From Chara braunii (taxonomy: Eukaryota > Streptophyta > Charophyceae > Charales > Characeae), in the NCBI GenBank assembly GCA_003427395.1, contig BFEA01000076.1, forward strand, positions 1,606,379-1,629,469: a stretch of DNA of 23,091 bases, given 5' to 3'. The position numbers were made by a program, and so were the translations under genes. The notes under the pieces were generated by a model. That model was not told where the DNA came from. It did not search any database and saw only the letters and a program-made list of their open reading frames with translations. Positions 7,277 through 17,412 of this stretch are shown here, piece after piece (within the stretch, counting starts at the first letter, position 1; every line of letters begins with the position of its first letter).

Positions 7277-8896
7277 TTGTACTCAGGCTATGACCAATCC
7301 CCGATAGATCCTACTAGTCGACCTATGACCGTCATGCATACACCTAGAGGCCTCATACAAATGTGTGTGGTGCCTCAATGGTGGACGAATGGGGTCGCGG
7401 TCGTCCAGCGAGATATGCTGAAGGTCATGGAGGACATATGCCCAGAGATTACTTTTCCATACATTGACGACAATCCAGTTAAATGACCAAAGGAAAAGGA
7501 TGAGACTTTAGTGGATGGTCGAGTCAGGCAGTTCGTATGGGAACATGCGCAGGGAGTAGCGAAAGTACTAGAAAGGCTGGCTAAGTACAACCTAACAGCC
7601 AGCGGGCCGAAATCACTACTGTTCCAAAGGGAGGTAACGATCTTGGGTTTTAGGTGCTTCTTGGAAGGAAGAAGTCCTGATCCGAAGAAAGTGGATAAAC
7701 TCCTGAACTGGCCTATGCCTCTAAAAACGGTTGGGGAAGTAAGGAGCTTCCTAGGGGTCTGTAGCTTCTGGCGGATCTTCATCCCCGGGTTTGCCAAGAT
7801 AGCCGAGCCCCTTAGAGAAATAGTGCGACAAGGAGCTAGCTTAGAGTGGTCTGACCAAAGAGAGAAGGCTGCGCGGGTACTTCAAGATAAGCTAAGAGAT
7901 GGCAGGGTTGTATTAGGAGTACCCTACTTCGACGATGAAAAGGAGAGGCCTTTTATCATCGAAGCCGACGGCGGCCCGATAGCATTAGGAGGAGTGCTCT
8001 TGCAGCAATATGAGAATGGTAAAGAAAGGCCACTTAGATTTGAGAGTCGCACCCTTAATTCGGTAGAGAGAGGCTATATTCAGTTCAGGAAGGAGCTTAT
8101 GGCAATCCTGCACTGTCTCAGGGTGTTTAGACACTATGTTATGGGGCGAAAATTCATCCTAAGAACGGATTCCACGACGGTAATCGGAGTTGTTAAGAGG
8201 CATCAACAAGTAGATGCTACAGTTAGTAGGTGGATAGCACACATATGGACGTATGATTTTGTGTTGGAAAAGGTACCTACTGAAAAGAATCGAGCCGATG
8301 GGCTGAGCCGCGTAGAATGGGGATCAATAGATGATGAATCTCTTGAGGAGGCACCCTTCGTTGACGAATTCCTTATGGAAGACGATGACGAAGGACTACC
8401 TCCAGCTCCTATGGAAGACTGCTGGGGAGAAAAGGATGACCCTTACCTCCATTACCTTCTAACTCGAGAGGATGAGGAGAAAGGATGGTATGGGATGGTA
8501 GAACAAGCTGCTGTTGCAACTCATGAGCTGGCAGAGAGTTCAATGATGCCTGAACGAAGGCTGAATGAGATAGAGGAAGAGCCGGAAAACCCTGAGCAAG
8601 ATAAGGACGCTGAGGAGAGATTTAAGAAGAATGAGTATGATGGGGAATATAAGAGGATCGGTATGGTAATGAGCAGTAATCAGTTGGATGAATTCTACCA
8701 TGAGAAGACAAAGAGAACCTTTAGGCTACGTAGGGGTCACCTTTTTGTGGATGCCAAGGAAGGACTACCTCCACTGAGAGTCGTGTGTAGTAAGGAAAGG
8801 CAACTAAAGGTGATCGCCGCACTGCATGAGGGTCTAGCAGGGGGTCATAGGGGTGCTGATGCTACATACTATAAAGTATCTCGACTATATCACTGG
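7277..8896 (+). pseudogene. pol: pol: RT catalytic half, connection and RNase H
   Basis: One frame with an internal TGA at 7484-7486. It begins with YSGYDQSPID and HTPRGLIQMCVVPQ, has the YIDD catalytic motif at 7460-7471, then the thumb (FVWEHAQGVAKVLERL, TASGPKSLLFQ..VTILGF) and the connection (VRSFLGVCSFWRIFIPGFAKIAEPL). RNase H follows with all four acidic sites visible: EADGG, the Glu in QFRKELMAIL, LRTDSTTV and NRADGLSR. An acidic linker (DEFLMEDDDEG) precedes the integrase zinc region (HEGLAGGHRG). The frame breaks at 8897, where about 2 bp are missing. The style of these motifs is what suggests a charophyte Ty3 family. Confidence 0.9.
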
Positions 8897-8897
8897 G

Positions 8898-9800
8898 ATG
8901 GTCAGGGATATGGTTATGAGATATTGTAAGTCATGTGAAGCCTGTCAGAAAAGGTCATCTATGAGATTGATTGAACCCTTATACCCCACTGTTCTTGTTG
9001 AACCTGGCATTACTGTTCACCTTGATCTAATTACTATGCCACCTGGTAAGGATGCAATTAAATATGTACTAAACATGAGAGATAACATGTCTGGTTATGT
9101 TGAAGTAAAAACCATTCGTAAGAAAACTGCACAGATAGTGGCACATTGGATCGAGGAAATCTACTTGAGGTACCCCTTCGTACGAGAGTTTGTGGCTGAC
9201 CAGGGATCAGAGTTCAAGAACGAGATGGTCAGAAGGCTAATGTTCAGACTTGGAGTCAGGATCAGATTTGTGACACCATATTATTCTCAAGCTAATGCAC
9301 CAGTGGAAAGAGGTCACAGGACACTAAAGGATGCTATATCAAAATAGTGCCAAGGCGACTCCAGGAACTGACCATCTTTCTTAAGGGCGGCAGTCTATGC
9401 TGACAATGTGATTGTCAAACGGACTACAGGTTATGCGCCCATTACACTCTGGTATGGCAGATATGTTACTTCTCCTATTGAGAACCTGGTTGAGACCTGG
9501 ACCCATGAGGCATACAGAGAGTCGTACTCCACAGAGAAGTTACTGAGGCTGAGGATCAGGCAAATCAAGGAAGTGGATGAAGCCATAATTGAGGCCACAA
9601 AGAGGATGTCAGACAACAGATTATCTGATCAGACACGGTGGAACAGCAAGAGGTACATCAGGAAGGAACGACTTCAGGTCGGAGATATTGTACTTATACA
9701 TGATACATCTCTCGAGACACAGTGGACCAAGAGATTGGAGGCCAGGTGGATGGGACCATTCAGATCATCAATGAGGTTGAAAGCAAGGCCTATGAGTTAG
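8898..9800 (+). pseudogene. pol: pol: integrase
   Basis: This frame continues the zinc-binding region (MRYCKSCEACQKR supplies the Cys pair). It then gives the DDE catalytic core: HLDLITMPPG (first Asp), VADQGSEFKN (second Asp) and NAPVERGHRTLKDA (Glu). All three catalytic residues are present. Two in-frame stops follow, TAG at 9345-9347 and TGA at 9369-9371, before the frame continues with VKRTTGYAPITLWYGR and the C-terminal LQVGDIVLIHDTS segment. The frame shifts by one base at about 9758-9761. Confidence 0.88.
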
Positions 9801-9910
9801 CAGAGATGGATGGTACGAGATCCCATGGTATAGTATCCGGCTCCCGGCTCCGAAAATTCATACTTAGAGATGCAGATTTGATTCCGAGTTCGGGCAGAGA
9901 GATGAGGTGA
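9758..9910 (+). pseudogene. pol: pol: integrase C-terminal tail
   Basis: This frame picks up from the previous one after a one-base loss. It reads IINEVESKAYELAEMDGT, a charged segment typical of the integrase C-terminal beta domain, then SGSRLRKFILRDADL and TGA at 9908-9910. I see no chromodomain after it. Confidence 0.75.
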
Positions 9911-9977
9911 GGCCCGAGAGCCGTCTAGCATCAGCCTAGACATGCTGAGACGTGGCCAGTGTGCCCTCAGCATTTGT

Positions 9978-10497
9978 TGGGACGTGGTGAGAGTGCCGCC
10001 AACTTCAGATGATTATTGGCTGGGATGTGGCCAGTGAGCCGCCATCTATCGACGATTATGAGCTGGGATGTTGACATTGTTGCCGCCAGCTACAGATGAT
10101 GATTATTTGCTGGGATGTGGCCAGTGAGCCACCAGCTGTCGATGATTATAAGCTAGGATGTGGACAGTGTTGCCGCCAGCTACAGATGATGATTATTTGC
10201 TGGGATGTGGCCAGTGAGCCGCCAGCTATCGATGATTATGAGTTGGGATGNNNNNCGCCAGCTACAGATGATGATTATTTGCTGGGATCTGGCCAGTGAG
10301 CCGCCAGCTATCGATGATTATGAGTTGGGATGTGGACAGTGTTGCCGCCAACTACAGATGATGATGATTATTTGCTGGGACGTGGTCAGTGAGCCGCCGG
10401 CTATCGATGATGATTATGAGTTGGGACGTGTCCAGTGAACCATCAATTATCGATGATGATTATGTGCTGGGACGTGGCCCGTATGCCGCCAGCAGAG
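9978..10497 (+). repeat. Tandem array with ~90-bp dimeric unit after pol
   Basis: About twelve monomers begin with G(C/T)TGGGATGTGG. Two forms alternate: a ~43-bp form (CCAGTGAGCCGCCAGCTATC then gatgattatga) and a ~47-bp form (ACAGTGTTGCCGCCAGCTAC then agatgatgattattt). Together they give a 90-bp higher-order period. The assembly has Ns at 10251-10255, so copy number is uncertain. Because 90 is divisible by 3 the array stays open in several frames; I do not treat it as coding. Confidence 0.9.
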
Positions 10498-11618
10498 CTG
10501 GATACGAGCAGCCTATGATGGCTCGGCTCATTGGTGGACTTATGTGTCTGTCGGGCCTAGATTGGCCCCAGTTTTGCATGTATGTGAGTTAAACTTTTAA
10601 AATTTCAGTTCATTGCATTGTATCTGGCTTGTCATGTGTCAGTCCTGCGACATGCCTGGGGGATTGGGAGCCAGTTTATGGGGGTTCAGTTCTTGCCTCT
10701 TATTGTATTTTATTTAGTCTGAATGACATTTATGAAATGAATGGTTGTTGGGATAAAGTAAAATTTGTTTTTCTTCCTCTCATAAGTCAGCGCTCAGTTG
10801 ATGGGGCAACCTTCTAGTACGATTGCGTAAGGAGGATTGCCTAGCATCATCTGGCACAAATTGATTAGCTATCTCTGAAAGAGGGTGACATTTAGCCTAG
10901 TGGAGTGTTCCCTTGGCAAGGGACTCAGCATCGTCGAGTTCCTCTCCAGACGGGCCTTCGCGGCTAAACGCTACCAAGCTCTAAAGGGATAGGTAATCAG
11001 TCATGTGTCATAATCGATGGAGTGATCTGTCCGATCATGTGATCGGGCAAAGATCACTTAGCATCACAGCGGATTGAGGCTTGCTGCATTCTTCATACTG
11101 GAAGGAGTGTTCCCACTGCAGCCGTCGGGCTCTCGCAACGGTTCCCCGGCGAGTCTATCCACAGTGGCGTCCCCTGCGGTGTCAGCACTTGCGTCCTTCA
11201 TGAAGAGGCGGAGAGTTTTCAACTGCGCCTCTTGAGCAAGAGATGATTCCCTGAAGCAGGTTCTCACAAGGTCCAGAGGCTAGCCGGGTCAGCAGAGTGT
11301 CTAAGCCATAGTGGCAGATAACTTCGGACCCTAGAGTGGCTAGCCGTTCCTCAGGTCATCATATGGTGATCTGGTCCGCCTGCTAGAAAGGAAGGAGGCA
11401 TCTTGAGCCTCTCCCAGTCTAAATCCGACATTTGGCTGATCAAGGTGGTGGACTCCTACTATCACTCTGATCGGGGTGTCTCTCGGGAGCAGTGTCTCCA
11501 GGGGCATTCCCTTGGCATCGGGCCAAGCCAGGTATCCACAGCCCAGCTTATGGCCTCCTAGCCCACTGTTGCAAAGCTGAATTGTGGACTCGCTCTGACT
11601 CACCAGCAGTGTCTGAAT
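10498..11618. other. Unassigned sequence after the array; no 3' LTR seen
   Basis: I see no credible gene or repeat here. The 3' LTR expected after pol is absent, since nothing resembles 1-2467 in direct orientation. The first half is A/T-richer (10580-10770) and the second half is of mixed composition. The element is therefore truncated or broken by later insertions somewhere in this stretch. Confidence 0.5.
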
Positions 11619-11760
11619 GAAGTCTGTGCCACGTCAGCAACCCCGGCAGTGTCTTCTTCCCAGAGAAGTTTGTGCCACGTCAACATTCCCGGCTTATTCC
11701 GCTCTACCCAGTGAAGTCTGTGCCACGTCAGCATTCCCGGCTTCTTCCCAGTGAAGTCTG
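11619..11760 (+). repeat. Short tandem repeat (40-48 bp, about 3.2 copies)
   Basis: GAAGTCTGTGCCACGTCAGC starts at 11619, 11665 (variant), 11713 and 11753 (partial). Copies are followed by attcccggcttcttcccagt-type text. Each full copy holds an ACGT core. Confidence 0.8.
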
Positions 11761-11867
11761 TATCTCTTTTGGTACGTCATTACCTATTCAACACACATGT
11801 GATCTACACTTACCTGCGCGCCACCTGGCGCATGCACACATGTACAATCATCGTCATCAGGAGAACT

Positions 11868-11879
11868 GCTCCGATACCA
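11868..11879 (-). other. Primer-binding site for initiator tRNA-Met (LTR unit A)
   Basis: On the minus strand this reads TGGTATCGGAGC, one mismatch from the usual TGGTATCAGAGC. It lies 3 nt from the TG/CA edge of LTR unit A. Confidence 0.65.
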
Positions 11880-11882
11880 AAT

Positions 11883-12889
11883 TGCAATGAACCCAGATCG
11901 TGAAGACAATCGTCAACAATGCAAGCCCAGATAAATGTCCATCGGCTGATGATTACTAATAGTCAAAATCGTAACCAGACAGAATGAGATGAGGTAATCA
12001 TACACAGACGAAGAGAGAGGAGGGAGATGAGACAAACGAGAGGAAAGTACAATGCCCACTCCTGCTTCGGGCTCCCTCCTCTACTACCACCTCAATAATC
12101 AATAGTCTAAACGAGTATCCTAAGTAGCCTCAATGTGCCATGTGGCACGTCTAATCAGTCCCACATCAACACTGGAGCAATGTCGACATGAAGACAGCCA
12201 GGTATGTATCCACAAACTCTCCACAGTCCTGATCTCCTCCTGAAGTGACGATGAAACAGAACAGCAATGCCGATCACGTAGTCCCAGCCATAGAGCACGT
12301 GGCAGCAGCCACGTCAGCCAATGATACACGTGGCAGCAGCCACATCAGCGACAGTGCATGGCAGCTGCCATGCCAAGAAGACAGGAGCAAGCCAGCCACC
12401 ATGCCGGACCAGCAGCGTCTCGCCGAATCACAATGCCAGCGTCGCAGCGTCGAGCCAGCGTTTAAGTCAACGCATGAAGTCAGCATCAACGCAAGACAGA
12501 ATGAATGTCAAAGACAGGAAGTCGGCGCTTATGTAGCGTTGACGCCGGGTCTGGACCCGGATGCTGCATCCCTCAATCGTCCAAATCTCCATGCAAACGA
12601 GGGCCCAGATTGTTCTCGAAACCGAATTCCCTCTGGCCTGGATGCTGTCTGGGTACCTGCGCACAACAAGTGAGTGCATCCAACCAGGGGCCTGGGTGTG
12701 GTACCTTTGACTCTACAGTTGACTTTGACCCTTGAATTTCCTGTGTGCAGTGTTCGGTCACACAACCATATGCGACAGACTCAGGCCTGGGCGTGTCTTG
12801 GTCACACAGCCCAGCGCAGACCAACTCAGGTCGGCGTTGCCTGGGGCTGATTTATGAGCGCCAGGCTACTTCTGAACAGGGTTATTACA
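11883..12889 (-). mobile_element. LTR-like unit A (minus strand)
   Basis: Begins TGCAATGAACCC and ends GGGTTATTACA, an imperfect terminal inverted repeat with TG...CA ends, next to an initiator-Met primer site. Reading on the minus strand it holds a TATA-like motif in a small inverted repeat (12525-12539), an exon-like cassette with a donor-like GTATGT on the other strand (12202), and a GA/CT-rich leader (12005-12090). About 1.0 kb. It resembles a TRIM/non-autonomous LTR. No coding capacity is recognised. Confidence 0.55.
12296..12373. repeat. Paired CACGTGGC repeats and an 18-bp perfect palindrome
   Basis: CACGTGGCAGCAGCCACGTC (12296) recurs as CACGTGGCAGCAGCCACATC (12327). The first contains a perfect hairpin, ACGTGGC-AGCA-GCCACGT (12297-12314). 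GCATGGCAGCTGCCATGC at 12356-12373 is a perfect palindrome. CACGTGGC is the G-box/ABRE core, so these may be bZIP/bHLH sites, but that is inference. Confidence 0.6.
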
Positions 12890-12966
12890 AATCAATCAAT
12901 CAAGACTAATCAACTAATTAGTTCCCGCACACGTGTCAGATCAGGTTGTCCTGATTCACGTGCGGT

Positions 12967-12978
12967 GTTCTGATACCA
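12967..12978 (-). other. Primer-binding site for initiator tRNA-Met (LTR unit B)
   Basis: The minus strand reads TGGTATCAGAAC, whose first ten bases match the initiator-Met primer site exactly, 2 nt from the end of LTR B. A bulged inverted repeat sits beside it (12925-12965: CCGCAC/GTGCGG outside, ATCAGG-TTGT-CCTGAT inside), a possible packaging or dimer structure. Confidence 0.75.
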
Positions 12979-13911
12979 ACTGTTACATGCCCAGTTGGGC
13001 GATGTACATATATAACCAAGGATTCGCAATGTGATAAAAAGGACTGAATGGACAATGCAATGCTAGTAGAATCTCAACAAGCAGTGTACATCCTGATGCA
13101 TACAAAATGGTGCTTTATAGCGCAGTGGAAGACTTAGATACAAGTCCTGACCTAACCGGGACTGACCTCTCTCACGTAGTACAAGACAGCTCAGCAGGAA
13201 TGCTAGAATACCAATGACTAGCCCAATCAATGTCGTAGTACAGACCAAACATACATCATCCTCATCACAAGGTGTGAAGGGGCCTGGCGCAACACACAGG
13301 AAGAATGCGCCAGGTCCAGATCATGCACAGACGAAGAGGAGGGAAACAGACGAAGAAGAGGAGAGGGGAGATGGGAAAGTCGTCAACACCAAGTACTCGT
13401 TACAAGTCCCAAATACTCCCTCGTCAAAATGTCTGAAGCCCATGTCGAGTCTGGATCCAAATGTCACCAAGCTCTCTCTCTCTCGTAGTCTGCTGATGCA
13501 GTAAAGTCAGGTAGCGAGAGGGTGAGAGGGAGATGGTGGACTGAGAAGAGGAAGAAGGAGAACTCGCTCTCTCTCTCTCATATGCCAGGTACTAACCTGT
13601 GAAGATGGCGCTGTGCTGCAGGTACCTCGAAGAGGAAGCTGAAGCTATGCGCTGCTGGTAAGTCTCCCTGGCCTCCACCCAATCTCTCTCTCTCTCTCTC
13701 CGGTACTACTCTAGCTCCTACTAGCGCCCAGCACTGAAGACTACTGCTAACGCTACTAGCGCCCAGCGCTAAAGACTACTGCTAGCGCTACTACTACTCC
13801 TGCAGCGCTCCTCCAGAGTGCTGCTGCCGAATCCTGAAGACCACCTCCTGCCTCCTGAACTGCACGTGAAGTGCCTGGGAAGTACCTAGGAACTACCTGC
13901 AGCCTGCAGGG

Positions 13912-13939
13912 CGGGCCAGTCTTATATAGTGCTGGCCCG
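13912..13939 (-). promoter_or_regulatory. TATA box inside an inverted repeat (LTR B)
   Basis: CGGGCCAG (13912-13919) and CTGGCCCG (13932-13939) are perfect complements around the loop TCTTATATAGTG, which gives TATATAAG on the minus strand. Comparable arrangements occur in other units of the series. Confidence 0.5.
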
Positions 13940-14133
13940 TCCAGGAGGCTGCTCTTGCCAATGCCAAGACGTGCCAGACCCTGGCGTTGAAGCTCAAACA
14001 AAGGTTGTCTTGAAAACAGGCCCCAAATGGCCTGTGCTAAAACCCTGGTCTGGTGCTGTCGATCTTATGAGGGCCTGAAAATGGCCCTCCGTTTCAGGCT
14101 GAAAAGACTCAGGGCCGGGAAGGCCCTGTTTTA

Positions 14134-14257
14134 GGCTGAAACGACACAGGGCCTGTAGGCGCTTGTTTTCAGGCTTTCAGGCTGAAACGACACAGGGCCT
14201 GTAGGCCCTTGTTTTCAGGCTTTCGGGCTGAAAACGACATGGGCCTGAAAATGGCCC
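14134..14257 (-). repeat. 46-bp direct repeats in U3 of LTR B
   Basis: GGCTGAAACGACACAGGGCC begins at 14134 and 14180 with a 46-bp period, and a shortened third copy begins at 14226. The position upstream of the TATA box suits enhancer-type repeats. Confidence 0.8.
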
Positions 14258-14288
14258 GTGCAGCCCGTTGCAAGCGCAGCATGTAACA

Positions 14289-14801
14289 AGGATACTGTCA
14301 CAAAACAACAAGTATCTGGAGTGGCAAACAGACACTGGCAAACAGACCGAATACGTTTGGCCTGATCGAACATTTTTGAATGTGTCAGACCTGTAACAGG
14401 TCTAAAGACTCTAAACCGTCTAATACATTTAGTATGCTGTGTAGTGGAGCGAGGCTCTTAGCATCTAGCCACTATCCAAAGCTGCTACCAAAGCTGCTTC
14501 CACCCATGGAGCTCCAATATTCATATGGATGGAAAACACCAGCAGTTCACAAACCCACATACCTGCCTCCAACTTCAACAACTTCTCGAATGGAAGACCA
14601 ACACGAAGAGCCTTATCAATTAACTCCTCCATGTCAGCTTCTGATGTAGACTGCAAGGCCACATATACACATCAGAAACCAACAGCAGAAATTTCATCAC
14701 ATTCAGCCAGTTTGCAGTCATTCCTGAAGAAGGGGGAGAACTCACAGGTACCCAACACAATTTTTGTTTGAAGAAATTGAAAGTGAGAAAGTTCAGACGC
14801 T
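14289..14801. other. Spacer between LTR units B and C, with a possible exon on the minus strand
   Basis: No repeat structure is seen. On the minus strand, an acceptor-like GGCCTTGCAG (ending at about 14652) precedes an open stretch to 14465 with a protein-like helical run (EADMEELIDKALRVGLPF). No start codon of its own and no clear donor. This may be a fragment of a host exon; it could equally be chance. Confidence 0.3.
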
Positions 14802-15138
14802 GTAACATACTGATAATTTGAACCAATCCAAGGAAACAAAATCCCAGAGATGATGCAAGAGAGCACAGCGGAAGACTGAAATACCAGGACTGACTGCAAC
14901 TCGTCATCATCATCCCGGTGAGGAGAGACTCAGCGCTGCATACATGGAAGGAGCGCTGGCACAACATCCACAGACGAAGGAAGGGAGAAGAGATGAAGGA
15001 GAAGAGGAGAGGGGGAAGATCAGCCACCATAGCCCAATGAACCCAGTCTCCAGTATATCCCCAATGTCACCGCTCAACAATGTTGAAGTCGCAATGTCAC
15101 TGTAACGGGCAAAGCCCAGAAGTCACCATAGCCGCAAC

Positions 15139-15142
<4 letters not shown>

Positions 15143-15203
<61 letters not shown>
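15143..15203. repeat. (CT)n microsatellite, ~61 bp
   Basis: A pure CT dinucleotide run. On the minus strand, the likely transcribed strand of unit C, it is (GA)n. Confidence 0.98.
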
Positions 15204-15207
<4 letters not shown>

Positions 15208-15299
15208 CCAAGTAGAAGAAGAAGAAGGAACAGAGCTCCGGGAGGGGGGTAGGAGGAGCGATGGAGGGCAGGAGGAGAACCAGAAAAGAAAGGAAGAGG

Positions 15300-15301
<2 letters not shown>

Positions 15302-15388
<87 letters not shown>

Positions 15389-15389
15389 N

Positions 15390-15474
<85 letters not shown>
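15302..15474. repeat. (TC)n microsatellite, ~173 bp
   Basis: An almost pure run with one N at 15389, so the true length is uncertain. Same unit and strand sense as the run at 15143-15203, from which it is separated by a 98-bp GA-rich stretch. Confidence 0.98.
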
Positions 15475-15480
<6 letters not shown>

Positions 15481-15705
15481 TACCCCGGGTACTAACCTGC
15501 AGCTGAAGACGAAGCTGGAGCTATGGCGTTGCAGGTAAGTCCTCAGGTGAGTCCCCTGTCCTCTGCCCAACACCGCACTACTCCCTACTCCTGTTGCTGT
15601 GGAGCTGATGCCGTCAACCTCCAACAGTGCCTCCGCGCTCTACTCAAGTGCTACTGCGTCCAGCGCGTTGACTACTGAAGACTACGAGTACTACCTATGG
15701 ACTCA

Positions 15706-15737
15706 CTGGTCGGCCCGCTATCTATAGCGCCGGTCAG
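15706..15737 (-). promoter_or_regulatory. TATA-like motif inside an inverted repeat (unit C)
   Basis: CTGGTCGGC (15706-15714) pairs with GCCGGTCAG (15729-15737) over 9 bp, two of them G-U, around a loop with CTATCTATAG. It is the counterpart of 13912-13939, with different arm sequences but preserved pairing. Confidence 0.4.
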
Positions 15738-16084
15738 AGGTGATTCCAGCCTCAAAAGTGCTGGCGCCCAAACTAGCGTTCTCCAAAAATGCCTGGCGCC
15801 AAAATGGTACCACAACTACATTGCAAGGAAAATAAGCAACAGCAAGATGACAATTCCAGATTACACCATCACATTGAAAGCCAGATAGTCACACCGTGTC
15901 CAGAGAGCAGCATTGCACCAATAATACACCAATGGAGGTTCATAGCACTGAAAACCAATGTTATGGAGAGCATACTCTCTCCTCAAAAACACAAGAGTCC
16001 AGTCCCTTCACTCTCCTACTTGGCGCTCAGCGCCCAGCCTACTCCTAACACAGCTACTACAGCCTACTAATTGACAATGCAACT

Positions 16085-16846
16085 GTTGACATCAGCAGCA
16101 ACTTGAAGTACTTGAAGATGTCGCCCATGCAGACCATCGCCAATACAAGGTAAGTGCCCTCACATCATCATCATCATCATCCTTCACCTATCCCGTCTTT
16201 ACTCCCATGTCTGTCCTCTCTTACACCCGAAGACCACCCCTGCGCCTCACTGTAGTCCAAGTCCACCAGCAATGGTGGCTGGGCTATGGCGCTGCCCTCA
16301 GCAGCGCCCTTCTTCCCTGCACGACCGCATGTGCTGCACCTCGCCTCTCAGCGCCAGCCAGCAGCCGCGAGCTCTTGCTCCAGCAGCGCTGCCACTAGCA
16401 TGCGAGTGCCTGAATGCTCTGCCAGGGGAGAGCTCCTTCCTTTATGGAAAGAGCTGGTCTGCTTCGTGCATCCTGGCTGCATTGGCCTGGGCCCAGAAGC
16501 TTCCGGAAGGCCCCAGGAGGCTGCCTGTGTACAGCAGCTACTGGGCTGCTGGGCCTCGTTCGGTTGGGCGCCCAACTGTCTCTGTATGAGGCTGCGAATC
16601 ACGCCCAGGGCCTGCATTCTTTGGAAAAGCCCGGAGGGCCATGGAAATGTCTTTGTTGCCCGGCCTGAGTTTCTCTCAACCAACTGGCGCGTCGCAACTG
16701 CCTGGACCCCAAATACGAAATTGACAGTTGAGGGCCTCTTGCGATATGTTAGGCCCGCCTTCACTTAGGGCGGGCACCTCCGCCTTCACTTAGGGCGGGC
16801 AATGCTGCAAACAGGGCCCCTTAGGCCTACCGAGGACCCTGATCCT
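16085..16846 (-). mobile_element. Partial LTR-like unit C' (minus strand)
   Basis: Starts with the shared cassette (GAAGATGTCGCCC at about 16117, donor-like GTAAGT at 16150). A hairpin follows at 16431-16455 (AGCTC, TTCC, loop TTTAT, GGAA, GAGCT). It then becomes GC-rich with long open frames on both strands that I do not believe are genes. The end has two copies of CGCCTTCACTTAGGGCGGGC (16755, 16781), each a GCCCGCC/GGGCGGGC-type hairpin. Boundaries are uncertain. Confidence 0.3.
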
Positions 16847-17357
16847 CGCAACACGCTCAGTTGAGCGATGTATGGGGAGCCAAGGATCCGCAAAGTAATG
16901 ACAAGGACTTAAATGGACAATGCAGTGCCAGCAAAGCATCAACAAGCAATGTACGTCCAGATACATATGAAAATAGTACAATGTAGCGCAGCGGAAAACT
17001 CAAAGATATGACCTGACCTGTCAGATACCGACGCGGCACCCCATCATACACCACACATGTGAGAGAGAGAGGAGGGACCGCATGCATAGAGGAAAGGTCC
17101 CTCCTTGATCACGCACATGGGGAGATACCATGGATGAGGAGATGGGGGGAGAGACGAGACAAAGATGGAGATGAGGAAGAAGACCAAGATCGCGATAGCG
17201 ATGTCCAAACATAGTCTCCCTGCCGAATGTCCAATCAATGTCTGTGTTACGATCCTGGTCATTTCCAAAGTGCAAATTCTCAAGAAAAGACAACGCCACC
17301 CAATTGCGAAAGAAATAAAGGCACTTGCAAAGAGATAGAGACCAAAGAAGAGAGAAA

Positions 17358-17412
17358 GAAGAAGACGAAGAAGACGAAGAAGACGAAGAAGACGAAGAAG
17401 ACGAAGAAGATG
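17358..17412 (+). repeat. 9-bp microsatellite (GAAGAAGAC)n
   Basis: About six copies of GAAGAAGAC, ending in a GAAGAAGATG variant. It lies in the purine-rich leader of unit D. Confidence 0.9.

Larger units (their letters stand above)
12981..14288 (-). mobile_element. LTR unit B (minus strand, 1308 bp)
   Basis: Bounded by the perfect 9-bp terminal inverted repeat TGTTACATG (12981) / CATGTAACA (14288), with an initiator-Met primer site directly outside the left end, so it is a 5' LTR transcribed leftward. U3 (13940-14288) holds 46-bp direct repeats. A TATATAA-type box (minus strand, about 13922-13929) lies in a hairpin loop. The leader has GA tracts. The left part shares blocks with unit D (16847-17020) and unit C (14802 onward). 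Flanking bases do not form a target duplication across the LTR alone, as expected if it is not solo. Confidence 0.7.
14802..16084 (-). mobile_element. LTR-like unit C (minus strand, boundaries approximate)
   Basis: The left edge TGTAACATACTG matches the start of units B and D in layout. The shared block AGCACAGCGGAAGACT at about 14858 corresponds to AGCGCAGTGGAAGACT (B) and AGCGCAGCGGAAAACT (D). It is followed by a GA-rich leader, long (CT)n, the TACTAAC...GTAAGT cassette (15490-15540) and a hairpin-enclosed TATA-like motif (15706-15737). The left end has no primer site, and I cannot place the right end firmly. Confidence 0.4.

Noticed and set aside
9894-9913. Polypurine tract marking the 3' LTR start
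   Set aside because: The stretch gggcagagagatgaggtgag is purine-rich but interrupted, and no sequence like the LTR follows it.
10096-10438. Open frames through the post-pol array
   Set aside because: They arise from a 90-bp tandem unit that is open in more than one frame, contain assembly Ns, and have no start context or known protein.
11064-11603. Two minus-strand frames of 67 and 87 codons
   Set aside because: Short, with no recognisable motif and no splice-like signals or neighbours to support them.
15080-15538. 152-codon frame of mostly Leu-Ser repeats
   Set aside because: It is simply the translation of the CT microsatellite.
16272-16768. Long overlapping open frames on both strands (up to 160 codons)
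   Set aside because: GC-rich sequence is open in several frames at once on both strands. The translations are low-complexity Ala/Pro/Ser and no motif is visible.
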